64,000 bases of DNA, taken from assembly GCF_000518885.1 (NCBI RefSeq), contig NZ_JAEL01000014.1, positions 1 through 64,000 on the forward strand. The letters are read 5' to 3'. Within the stretch, counting starts at the first letter, position 1. Each line of letters starts with the position of its first letter. Position numbers and translations under genes: made by a program. The notes under the pieces were generated by a model. That model searched no databases and was not told the origin of the DNA. It saw only the letters and a program-made list of their open reading frames with translations. This DNA is from Bacillus sp. J33 (GTDB lineage Bacteria; Bacillota; Bacilli; Bacillales; Cytobacillaceae). Positions 9,113 to 17,760 of the stretch are shown one piece after another.

Positions 9113-9135
9113 GGGAGCGAAAAAGCTCCCTTTTT
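9113..9135 (+). terminator. Terminator after gsaB
   Basis: GGGAGC and GCTCCC form a 6-bp stem around a 6-nt A-rich loop, followed by five T residues. Confidence 0.88.
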
Positions 9136-9233
9136 CTTTAATAACAAAAATGAAAACGTTTACAAACAAGGTGTTTTTTTATACATCCCCTATTCTGTCC
9201 CACTATTTTCTATCCAACTTTTTGTATAAATAA

Positions 9234-9262
9234 TTGATTTCTGAAAATTCATATGATATGAT
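9234..9262 (+). promoter_or_regulatory. Candidate promoter of the glutamate synthase-like gene
   Basis: TTGATT (9234-9239), a 17-nt spacer and TATGAT (9257-9262) form a reasonable sigma-A promoter. It would give a leader of about 185-225 nt. A 19-nt perfect palindrome (TAAATGCATGATGCATTTA, 9353-9371) lies in that leader. Confidence 0.55.
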
Positions 9263-9495
9263 GGGAGAAATCTTTTCTGTAGAGCGGATTACGCTAACAA
9301 AAAGATCGTTAAAAAGGCAATGACCTGCCCTAAATAATCACACTTTTCTTTTAATAAATGCATGATGCATTTATCCTTTCAAAAATTTAACTTTTTGAAC
9401 AACCTCATTTAAAACCCGTAAACAATTAATTTTAATAGATTACTAATCAGGAGGTGAACGGCTTTAAGGCAGCGCCTTATTTTCAGCCGAATATT

Positions 9496-12400
9496 ATGAC
9501 ATTACAACAATGGAGTCCTTCACTTTTTAAAGAGTTTCACCGTCAGGAACATGATGCTTGCGGTATCGTTTCTGCAATGGAAAAAAAGAAAATTCCTACA
9601 CGGGAAAATATTTTCAGCTGCATCAATGCGCTTGTTACCATGAATCACCGTGCCGGTTTTATTAATGGTGAAGGAGACGGAGTTGGTATCCACATTGATA
9701 TCCCAAGAGAACTATGGAAAGAAAAGCTTAAGGAAGCAGGAGCTGATCCAGAAGCTGCATCAAAAGAGGGATTTGTGGTTGGACATGTTTTTATGTCCAG
9801 AAAGCAGGATACTGAGTCATTTAAAAAGCACTTAATGCAAAAGCTTGCCGACGCACAGCTTTCAGTTATTTTTGAATCTGATGAAGTAACCGAGTCCTCT
9901 GCTTTAGGTCCAATCGCCATTCAGGAAAACCCTGTATTCTGGCAATTTGCCTGTTTATCCGAGCAGCCTTCCGGAGAGCTTTCCAAAAAGCTTTTTGAAT
10001 TAATCGTCGATTTTGAAGAAAACGAACATGTACATGTTGCTTCTCTCAGCCAGCATCATGCAGTTTATAAAGTAATGGGCGCAGGCGATATTTTGCCTAA
10101 GTACTATCACGACTTGGCTAACCCGCTTGTAGCTTCAACGATGACACTTGGACATAACCGCTATTCAACAAATACATTATCTAGTTTCTTCCGTGTGCAG
10201 CCCTTCAGCATTTTAGGCCACAATGGTGAAATCAATACTATTGCCAAGCTAAGAGATGAAGCGAAGATGGTAGGCGTTCCGCTAGTAAAAGACGGAAGTG
10301 ACTCACAGGATTTGAGCAGAACGATCGAAACGTTTATTTGCCGTGACGGATATTCCTTATTTGAAGCAATGGATGTCATGTTTCCGCCTATCGTCAATGA
10401 AATTAAATCATACCCGGATCACCTTCAGGATATGTATTCCTATATCCGGGAGGCATGGGGGCATTTTGCTCAAGGACCAGCAGGAATCATCTCCCGCTTT
10501 GCCGATGAGGCAGTATTCAGCGTGGATGCTTTGGGTCTTCGTCCGCTTTGGATGCTGGAAACAGAAAGTTCATATCTGTTCTCATCTGAGCCGGGAATTA
10601 TTCCATCAAGCGAATATGTCAACGAACCTAAACCACTATCGCCAGGTGAAAAGGTTGGATTGAAATGGGACGGCGACACACTTGCTGTATATGAACATAG
10701 CGACTACCAGGCTGAGGTTTATGAGAGATTTTCAAAACGTGTGAATGCTGAGAATTTCCGAATTCGCCTTCAGTCTCCTAAACTAGAAAAGACAATCTCT
10801 GTAAACTACCCGGACAAAGTTCATAACGGGCAATATAAAGCATTTGGCTGGGAAAGAGACCACGTCCAGCTTATAGAACAAATGGCTGAAAAAGGAGCAG
10901 AGCCAATCCGTTCACTTGGTCATGATTCTCCTCTGGCAGCACTAAATCCCCAGCGCAAAAATATTGCTGATTTTATTAAGGAAAGTGTTGCAGTCGTTAC
11001 AAACCCTGCCATTGACCGCGACAGAGAAACGGAACATTTCTCTACACGGACCATTATCGGGCAGCGACCATCATTATACGAAAAACAGCAGCCTGGTGCA
11101 GTAATTGAATTGCAGACTCCTATTTTAATAGAGGGGAAAGCAGGCTTTGAATGCTCTACTGCTCTTGGGCAGCCAAGCTACGATCAAGTAACCGGATTCT
11201 ATCAGGAGCAAAAGCTTATATCTTATCTTTCTACCACATTTAGAAAGGATGAAACAATTAAGGAAGCTTTGGACCGTTTAGCAGCAGAAGCTGTTGAGGC
11301 TGTACAAAGCGGAAAGACCCTGCTTGTACTTGATGATGCAAATGCTCATCAGGAGGACGCATACTGGATTGATCCGCATTTGGCCGTGTCTGCCATTGAC
11401 CAGGCCCTTGTAAAAGAAGCCTTACGCCGCGAATGTTCTATTTTGCTGCGCGCTGCTTCCATCAGGTCACTGCACGACATCATTACAGCATTTGGATTGG
11501 GCGCTGATATTATCAGTCCTTACTATATGTTTATGACAGTGCTTGGGGATTCTGTAACACCATTAACAAATTTATATTCAGCTCTTACTAAAGGACTTGA
11601 AAAGGTTATTTCCACTATCGGAATTCATGAATTAAGAGGTTATGGCCGCCTGTTCTCAGCTATCGGCCTGCACGAAGATCTTGCTGAGTATTTGAATATT
11701 GTAAACTTCTTCGGTTCAAAGGAGCTTGCCTTTAACTTCGATGCCTTAAAGGAAGATGCTTTTGCCAGAGCAGAAGATTACCAGAATGAAAAAGAGCGGA
11801 TCGGAAAGACATTCAGCCTTTTCCCTCGCATCTGGAAAGCCATTGGCGAAGTAGCATCAACAGGCGACTATAGTGCATACAAGGAAAAGATTACTGAGCA
11901 GGAGGACCAGAATCCAACAACAATCCGCCATTTAACTGGATTTAAAGAAACGAATTCAAACCTGAAGCCAGAAGATATCAGCTTGCACGTTGGTGAGCAT
12001 GACCTGCCATTCGTCATCTCATCCATGTCCTTTGGTTCTCAGAATGAGACAGCTTTCAGAGCCTATGCGGAAGGTGCAGACCGTTTGAACATGGTCAGCT
12101 TAAATGGTGAAGGCGGGGAAATCAAGGATATGCTCGGAAAATATCCAAAAACCCGAGGACAGCAAGTGGCTTCCGGACGTTTCGGTGTAAATGCCGAACT
12201 ATTAAATTCTTCCAACTTGCTGGAAATTAAAATCGGGCAGGGTGCTAAGCCTGGTGAAGGCGGACACCTTCCAGGTTCAAAGGTGACAGCAAAAATTGCT
12301 GAAGCCCGTAATGCAACAATTGGATCAGATTTGATTTCACCATCAAACAACCATGATATTTATTCAATTGAAGACCTGGCACAAATGATCCATGAACTTA

Positions 12401-13968
12401 AGACAGCCAACGACAAAGCGAAGGTAGCTGTTAAAGTTCCGGTTGTACCGAATATCGGAACAATCGCAGTCGGGATCGCTAAGGCCGGCGCTGATATTAT
12501 CACACTAAGCGGATTTGACGGCGGTACTGGTGCTGCAAGGATCCACGCCCTCCAGCACGTAGGTTTGCCGGTAGAAATCGGTGTAAAAGCGGCTCATAAT
12601 GCTCTATTGGAAGCGGGTATCCGTGATAATGTAGAACTATGGGCGGACGGCGGAATTAAGAGTGCTGCTGACGTATTGAAGGTTATGCTTCTTGGGGCAA
12701 ACCGCGTTGGCTTCGGTACACTCTCAATGCTGGCTATCGGCTGTACAACATGCCGCGGCTGCCATCTTGACACTTGCCACGTTGGGATTGCTACACAGAT
12801 TGATTCTGAAGCACAAGCTAAAGAACATGGTTTAAGAAGATTCGTACCTCGCCAATTTGACCTTGCAGTCCAAGGCATAATGAACCTGTTTACAGCATTT
12901 GGCGAAGAGCTGAAAGCATTGGCAGCATCAATTGGTGTGAAAAACCTGCAGGATGCAGTAGGTCGTTCCGATCTTCTTGTCCAGACGAAAGGTGAAAATC
13001 AGCTTAATTTGACTCACCTCTTAAAAACACTTGAAATCGGCCAGTTTTCTCAGCAGGAAGCTCCTGCTGCGCTGCATGAAGCTCAGCTGCAGGTTGCTGT
13101 TGGAGCAGAATACCTGGACGCAAGCGTGGAAGAATTGCATCAATCACGCGAATTCCAAAGCATTACCTCTGAACAGCGTGTTTTGGGCAGCCGCGTTTCC
13201 TGCCACCGCGTAAGAGGCCGTTTGGATGGCTCCTATAAAGCCCTTCCGCCAGTAGACCTTAAATATAAAGGCGGTTCTATTCCAGGAAACGGTTTGGGAG
13301 CATACAATAGCTTCGGCATAAATATTGAAGTTGCCGGAGGAGCCCAGGATGGTATCGGAAAAACATCATTTGGCGGCCAAATCAAGATTTTTAAGGCAAA
13401 AGGAAAGAATGGCAAGTTTTACAACGGTTCTGTTGGCAAAGGCTTTGGATATGGAGCTCAGCAGGGATTGCTTGTAGCACAGGGCAACGCTGATGCCCGT
13501 GCAGGAATCCGATTATCCGGAGCAGACATGATTATTGGCGGACAGCTCAGAAAACCGCTTCCTGAAAAGGAATACGGCAATATTGGAACAAACGCTAATA
13601 TCAAAGGCTTTGCATTTGAATATATGACAAATGGAAGAGGGCTTGTCCTTGGTGATCCAGGCCCATGGATTTGCGCAGGCATGACTGGCGGTGTTGTATA
13701 TTTAAGGCACCAGCCGGAAATGGGCTTAACGCAAGAAGCCATCCAGCGCAGAATCGCTAAAGGTGCAAAAGTCTCTGTCACTTCCCTTTCCGAAAAAGGA
13801 ATTGAAGATGTTAAAGAACTACTTGGCCAATACATCGCATTATTGAAAGATCAAGGCCAGTCTGAAGAAGCTTCCCAGCTTGCTGCCCTTCTCGAGCATC
13901 CGGCAGACCACTTCCTTCAGGTCATACCGGTCAAAGAGCAAGCCGATCCATCTGTTTCTACAGAGTGA
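9496..13968 (+). CDS. Stand-alone glutamate synthase large-subunit-like protein
   Basis: The 1490-aa protein has the full GOGAT layout: an Ntn-type glutaminase (Cys22 in EHDACGI after a 21-residue propeptide; oxyanion segment HNGEINT), a central domain, the FMN-binding synthase barrel (GARRANGED core SLNGEGGE, GQGAKPGEGG, ISPSNNHDIYSIEDLAQ, GFDGGTGA) and a C-terminal GXGXG beta-helix. The 3Fe-4S ligands are kept as C-x5-C-x4-C in GCTTCRGCHLDTC. It differs from B. subtilis GltA at many positions and there is no NADPH small subunit nearby, so electrons may come from ferredoxin or an unlinked partner. The start is uncertain: ATG 9496 lacks a clear SD, and GTG 9454 overlaps AGGAGG. A terminator follows. 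Confidence 0.88.
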   Translation: MTLQQWSPSLFKEFHRQEHDACGIVSAMEKKKIPTRENIFSCINALVTMNHRAGFINGEGDGVGIHIDIPRELWKEKLKEAGADPEAASKEGFVVGHVFMSRKQDTESFKKHLMQKLADAQLSVIFESDEVTESSALGPIAIQENPVFWQFACLSEQPSGELSKKLFELIVDFEENEHVHVASLSQHHAVYKVMGAGDILPKYYHDLANPLVASTMTLGHNRYSTNTLSSFFRVQPFSILGHNGEINTIAKLRDEAKMVGVPLVKDGSDSQDLSRTIETFICRDGYSLFEAMDVMFPPIVNEIKSYPDHLQDMYSYIREAWGHFAQGPAGIISRFADEAVFSVDALGLRPLWMLETESSYLFSSEPGIIPSSEYVNEPKPLSPGEKVGLKWDGDTLAVYEHSDYQAEVYERFSKRVNAENFRIRLQSPKLEKTISVNYPDKVHNGQYKAFGWERDHVQLIEQMAEKGAEPIRSLGHDSPLAALNPQRKNIADFIKESVAVVTNPAIDRDRETEHFSTRTIIGQRPSLYEKQQPGAVIELQTPILIEGKAGFECSTALGQPSYDQVTGFYQEQKLISYLSTTFRKDETIKEALDRLAAEAVEAVQSGKTLLVLDDANAHQEDAYWIDPHLAVSAIDQALVKEALRRECSILLRAASIRSLHDIITAFGLGADIISPYYMFMTVLGDSVTPLTNLYSALTKGLEKVISTIGIHELRGYGRLFSAIGLHEDLAEYLNIVNFFGSKELAFNFDALKEDAFARAEDYQNEKERIGKTFSLFPRIWKAIGEVASTGDYSAYKEKITEQEDQNPTTIRHLTGFKETNSNLKPEDISLHVGEHDLPFVISSMSFGSQNETAFRAYAEGADRLNMVSLNGEGGEIKDMLGKYPKTRGQQVASGRFGVNAELLNSSNLLEIKIGQGAKPGEGGHLPGSKVTAKIAEARNATIGSDLISPSNNHDIYSIEDLAQMIHELKTANDKAKVAVKVPVVPNIGTIAVGIAKAGADIITLSGFDGGTGAARIHALQHVGLPVEIGVKAAHNALLEAGIRDNVELWADGGIKSAADVLKVMLLGANRVGFGTLSMLAIGCTTCRGCHLDTCHVGIATQIDSEAQAKEHGLRRFVPRQFDLAVQGIMNLFTAFGEELKALAASIGVKNLQDAVGRSDLLVQTKGENQLNLTHLLKTLEIGQFSQQEAPAALHEAQLQVAVGAEYLDASVEELHQSREFQSITSEQRVLGSRVSCHRVRGRLDGSYKALPPVDLKYKGGSIPGNGLGAYNSFGINIEVAGGAQDGIGKTSFGGQIKIFKAKGKNGKFYNGSVGKGFGYGAQQGLLVAQGNADARAGIRLSGADMIIGGQLRKPLPEKEYGNIGTNANIKGFAFEYMTNGRGLVLGDPGPWICAGMTGGVVYLRHQPEMGLTQEAIQRRIAKGAKVSVTSLSEKGIEDVKELLGQYIALLKDQGQSEEASQLAALLEHPADHFLQVIPVKEQADPSVSTE

Positions 13969-13984
13969 TATTCTATAAGAATCG

Positions 13985-14018
13985 AAAGCCCCGTCCTTGA
14001 CTTCGGACGGGGCTTTTT
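13985..14018 (+). terminator. Terminator after the glutamate synthase-like gene
   Basis: AAAGCCCCGTCC and GGACGGGGCTTT form a 12-bp GC-rich stem with an 8-nt loop and a T run. Confidence 0.93.
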
Positions 14019-14586
14019 ATAATCCAACTAAATGTTTATATGTGTGATAGGTTTTCATTTTTTTAAATCTGGTTTACAGTTAAATTCGATTTGGAAATAC
14101 TCCCTTTTCTCTATAGTTCCCGTTCCCTTCACAGTTCATTCTTCTGATCAGTTGGGCTAATCATCAGCTTCTTTATTTCCTTAAGAGTTCCATTTTCCAT
14201 TCATCAGCACTATTTCCCTGCTATTGGTCCATTTACAGCTCCTTTGCTGCGTTCGCTGGCACATTCACCCCCGTTCCAAAACGCCTTTCACAGGAACTAC
14301 TTTGTTACGTTCCCCCGCCTAGTCCTTTATTGCACAAGCAGGTACATTAAATTCAAAAGTGAGTATGCTCACCACCGGATCCCTACTCCCACTTTTTTAC
14401 TTTTTCTTAATAAAAATTTCATTAAAATGCCCCTTGAACTTCTTTCCATATCCCTGTATAGTACAATATTGTTTAATACTGAGCAAAACCGTTTAAAGTA
14501 TATATAACACGGACTGCCTCTTGTCAAAAATTATTAATCAATCAGCAAATAAAAAATACATTGCTGGAAGAAAGGACATATATTGT
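14019..14586. other. Gene-free stretch before ygaE
   Basis: About 570 nt with no convincing gene. An 87-codon open frame at 14244-14507 has no ribosome-binding site and an unnatural composition. TACAAT at about 14461-14466 could be a -10 box for ygaE but has no good -35. No repeats or RNA structures were recognised. Confidence 0.5.
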
Positions 14587-15666
14587 ATGAAGCTTGGCGC
14601 CCGCATCCTTAAGACGGGAATCGCAATTATTTTATCTTTATTTTTATCGGAGCTTTTTCACTTGCCTTCTCCTATTTTTGCTGGAATTGCGGCCATTTTT
14701 GCCGTACAGCCGACCATTTATAGATCGTACCTATCCATTATTGAGCAAATTCAGGGGAATGCCATCGGTGCATTAATTGCAGTCATCTTTGTACTTTTAT
14801 TTGGCAATGATGTCTTTATTATTGGCCTCGCTGCGATTATGGTCATTACTATTAATCTGAAGCTGAAAATTGAAAATACAATCGGCTTATCACTGGTGAC
14901 CTTGATTGCGATTATGGAAACACCAGGAGACACTTTTCTGCAGTTCGCTCTCATTCGCTTTTCTACCATTATGCTTGGGGTCTTGTCTGCTTTTATCGTC
15001 AACCTTGTCTTTCTGCCGCCTAAATATGAAAACAAGCTATACTTCAAGATTTCCAATAGCACAGAAGAAATTACAAAATGGATCCGCTTGAACATCAGGC
15101 ATGCATCAGAGCATAAGCTGCTGAAAAATGACATTGATAAAATGAAGGAAAGCAACGTAAAGCTTGAGCAATTATATATAATGTATAAAGAAGAACGAAA
15201 CTACTTTAAGCGGAATGATTTAGTCAAATCACGGAAGCTAGTTATCTACAGACAGATGATTTCAACCGTAAAACGTTCATTGGAAACATTAAAAAAGCTG
15301 CACCGTTTTGAAAATGATCTGCAGCAAATGCCTGAAGAATTTCAGCACGCTGTACAGCAGCAGCTGGATATTTTAATTCATTACCATGAACATGTCATGC
15401 TGAAATTCATTGGAAAGGTCCGACCGAATGTGGTATTTGAGGAAGGAGATTTCAGCCTAAGCAGAAGGGAATTAGTGAATCTATTTCTGGCACAGCAAAA
15501 AGAGCATGAACTTAATGAGGAATCGATTCTTCCCCATATCATGCAAATCGTCTCAGCCATTGTTGACTATGACGAGCATGTGGAACATCTTGATAAGCTG
15601 ATAACAAGTTTTCAGTCTTATCACAAGGATGAAAATGAGGTTACCATACAGGAAAATATGGAATAA
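14587..15666 (+). CDS. ygaE: YgaE, aromatic acid exporter family membrane protein
   Basis: The 359-aa protein has an N-terminal membrane domain of about six helices (residues 1-145) and a long, charged, helical cytoplasmic C-terminal half. This is the DUF939/aromatic acid exporter (ArAE) layout. The start MKLGARILKTG matches the family start and has GAAAGGA about 10 nt upstream; an upstream in-frame TTG (14521) has no such site. The gene order gsaB...ygaE agrees with B. subtilis. Substrate is unknown. Confidence 0.85.
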   Translation: MKLGARILKTGIAIILSLFLSELFHLPSPIFAGIAAIFAVQPTIYRSYLSIIEQIQGNAIGALIAVIFVLLFGNDVFIIGLAAIMVITINLKLKIENTIGLSLVTLIAIMETPGDTFLQFALIRFSTIMLGVLSAFIVNLVFLPPKYENKLYFKISNSTEEITKWIRLNIRHASEHKLLKNDIDKMKESNVKLEQLYIMYKEERNYFKRNDLVKSRKLVIYRQMISTVKRSLETLKKLHRFENDLQQMPEEFQHAVQQQLDILIHYHEHVMLKFIGKVRPNVVFEEGDFSLSRRELVNLFLAQQKEHELNEESILPHIMQIVSAIVDYDEHVEHLDKLITSFQSYHKDENEVTIQENME

Positions 15667-15693
15667 ATTAGCGCCATCGTTTGCGTAAAATAG

Positions 15694-15724
15694 AAAAAGC
15701 AGCTGATTTCAGCTGCTTTTTTTT
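15694..15724. terminator. Bidirectional terminator between ygaE and the peptide importer operon
   Basis: AAAAAGCAGCTGA and TCAGCTGCTTTTT form a 13-bp stem with A and T runs on both sides. It serves both convergent units. Confidence 0.92.
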
Positions 15725-16622
15725 AATTCTTCATTCTTGGATCAAGAGCATCCCTTAATCCATCACCCATTAAGTTAAACCCCAGAACAGTTAGCATAAT
15801 GGCCAGCCCAGGGAAAATCATCGTCCAGGGTGCCTGAACCAGAAATGCCTTGGCATCAGCCAGCATTTTTCCCCATTCAGGATTCGGAGCCTCTGCACCA
15901 AGTCCCAAGAATCCTAATGCGGCCGCTTCAATGATCGCTGTTGCAATAGCAAGTGTCCCCTGCACAATAATCGGCGCCATACTGTTCGGGAGTACATGCT
16001 TAAAGAGGATCCGGCTATTGCTCATACCTATCGCTTTTGCAGCCATAATATACTCCTCTTGTTTTACACTGAGCACCCTGGAACGGATAAGCCTTCCAAA
16101 GTTAGGAATATTGATAACCGCAATGGCAATCAGGGCATTTCTCAATGATGGCCCTAAAACGGCTACAATCGCAATTGCCAGCAAAATACTCGGGAAAGCA
16201 AGCATAATATCAAATATACGTGAGATAATGGTATCAACCCATCTCCCGTAGTAACCTGCCACCACCCCTAAAAGACACCCTACAACAATGGAACCCATTA
16301 CTGCGAGGAATCCGACCCATAACGAAATTCTTGCACCATATACGACCCTTGAGAAAATATCCCTGCCAAAGTCATCGGTTCCAAACCAATGCTCGCTAGA
16401 TGGTGCCTGAAGCCTTTTCGATAGCATTTGTTCATTGATCCCCTGCGGCGCGATGAGCGGCGCAAAAACAGCTAAAATAATAAAGAATAAGACGATAAGT
16501 GACCCAATCAAGGCCAATTTGTTCTTTCTAAAGCTCCTCCATGCTTCCAGCCAGGGGGATACTACTTTTTCTTCAGCTGGCAAACCTGACGGCTGAAGGT
16601 CTTTTTGAGTTGAAAGTTCCAA
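15723..16622 (-). CDS. Peptide ABC importer permease (OppC/DppC type)
   Basis: The 299-aa inner-membrane permease has an N-terminal helix (about 33-55), the OppC_N region ending in HWFGTDDFGRDIFSRVVYG and a five-helix BPD_transp_1 domain. The EAA coupling loop contains AKAIGMSNSRILFKHVLPN. The start is TTG at 16622 with AGGGGG about 7 nt before it; there is no nearby ATG. It is the last gene of the D-F-SBP-B-C operon, the same order as B. subtilis appDFABC, but the binding protein is closer to dipeptide (DppA) types. Confidence 0.92.
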   Translation of the reverse strand: MELSTQKDLQPSGLPAEEKVVSPWLEAWRSFRKNKLALIGSLIVLFFIILAVFAPLIAPQGINEQMLSKRLQAPSSEHWFGTDDFGRDIFSRVVYGARISLWVGFLAVMGSIVVGCLLGVVAGYYGRWVDTIISRIFDIMLAFPSILLAIAIVAVLGPSLRNALIAIAVINIPNFGRLIRSRVLSVKQEEYIMAAKAIGMSNSRILFKHVLPNSMAPIIVQGTLAIATAIIEAAALGFLGLGAEAPNPEWGKMLADAKAFLVQAPWTMIFPGLAIMLTVLGFNLMGDGLRDALDPRMKN

Positions 16623-16637
16623 GCCTGCTCCCCCTCT

Positions 16638-17642
16638 CTAATTATATTTAATCCGCGGATCTATTGCTGCATACAGCAAGTCCACCACTAGGTTGATCAT
16701 GACAAAGATAAAGGCAATCACTAGTATGCCTGATTGAATAACTGGATAATCACGATAGTTAATAGCCTCATAAATATAGCGCCCAATTCCCGGCCAGCTG
16801 AAAATGGTTTCTGTCAATATCGCCCCTCCGAGCAATAAGCCCATTTGAAGGCCGATAATCGTAAGAACTGGAATAATCGCATTTTTTAATGAGTGCTTAT
16901 AAACTACCCAAAACATTCTTAAACCTTTTGCTCTTGCTGTTCTAATAAAATCAGATCTCATTACTTCAAGCATGGTAGAACGGGTAATTCTTGCGATAAT
17001 CGCCATTGGTATGGTCGCTAATGCAAATGCAGGCAGAATTAAGTGCCTAACAACATCCCAGAATTGGTCCATCCTTCCCTGCAGCAAGGTATCGATCATA
17101 TAGATGTGTGTAATGGCTGTAATCGGATTTCTAACTTCCTCCCTCCCCGATGTTGGCAGCCAATCAAGCTTAATGGCAAATGCCCACTGCTCCATTAATC
17201 CAAGCCAGAAAATTGGCATGGAAACGCCAATAAGCGCCAAAACCATCGCAACATAGTCAAACCAGGAGTTCTGGTACCAGGCACTGATGATGCCTGCATT
17301 TACACCTATAAAAACAGCAATTAACATAGCAACTAAAGTAAGTTCAATGGTTGCAGCCAAATATGGCCAAATTTCCTGGCTAATTTCGGATTTTGTCCGA
17401 ATAGATTCACCAAGATCACCGGTCAAAAGCCCGCCAAGATATGTAAAATATTGAAGGTACCAAGGCTGATCAAGCCCCAGCTGCTTCGTTAATTCCTCTA
17501 CAGCCTCTTTTGTTGCTAGTTGTCCCAAAATGATCTGTGCTGGATCACCAGGTATTGCCCTAATCATAAAAAAGACGATAAGGGAAAGCCCCAGTAAAAC
17601 CGGAATAAGCGAAAACAGTCGTTTAAGTGTGTAGGACAGCAC
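16638..17642 (-). CDS. Peptide ABC importer permease (OppB/DppB type)
   Basis: The 334-aa permease opens with the family start LSYTLKRLFSLIPVLLGLS and the motif IPGDPAQIILG. It has about six helices and the EAA loop RTARAKGLRMFWVVYKHSL. The start is GTG at 17642 with AGAGGTGAG upstream. It lies 15 nt before the OppC gene and 118 nt after the binding-protein gene, a gap that contains a stem-loop. Confidence 0.93.
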   Translation of the reverse strand: MLSYTLKRLFSLIPVLLGLSLIVFFMIRAIPGDPAQIILGQLATKEAVEELTKQLGLDQPWYLQYFTYLGGLLTGDLGESIRTKSEISQEIWPYLAATIELTLVAMLIAVFIGVNAGIISAWYQNSWFDYVAMVLALIGVSMPIFWLGLMEQWAFAIKLDWLPTSGREEVRNPITAITHIYMIDTLLQGRMDQFWDVVRHLILPAFALATIPMAIIARITRSTMLEVMRSDFIRTARAKGLRMFWVVYKHSLKNAIIPVLTIIGLQMGLLLGGAILTETIFSWPGIGRYIYEAINYRDYPVIQSGILVIAFIFVMINLVVDLLYAAIDPRIKYN

Positions 17643-17688
17643 TGAAATCTCACCTCTCTTGAAGGTTGTCTAAAATATTTTGGAATAG

Positions 17689-17718
17689 AAAAGGGAGCTA
17701 CAAAACTGTACTCCCTTT
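17689..17718 (-). terminator. Intercistronic stem-loop after the binding-protein gene
   Basis: On the minus strand AAAGGGAG-TACA-GTTT-TGTA-G-CTCCCTTT forms a strong hairpin followed by TTCTATT. Such hairpins behind binding-protein genes often stabilise the upstream message or cause partial termination, raising SBP over permease levels (inference). Confidence 0.7.
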
Positions 17719-17760
17719 CCCTTGATATAAGAAGTATACTTATCTCACCCGAAAAGCATC

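Noticed and set aside
14244-14507. 87-codon frame before ygaE
   Set aside because: No ribosome-binding site, Phe/Pro/Tyr-rich composition unlike a real protein, and no recognisable family.
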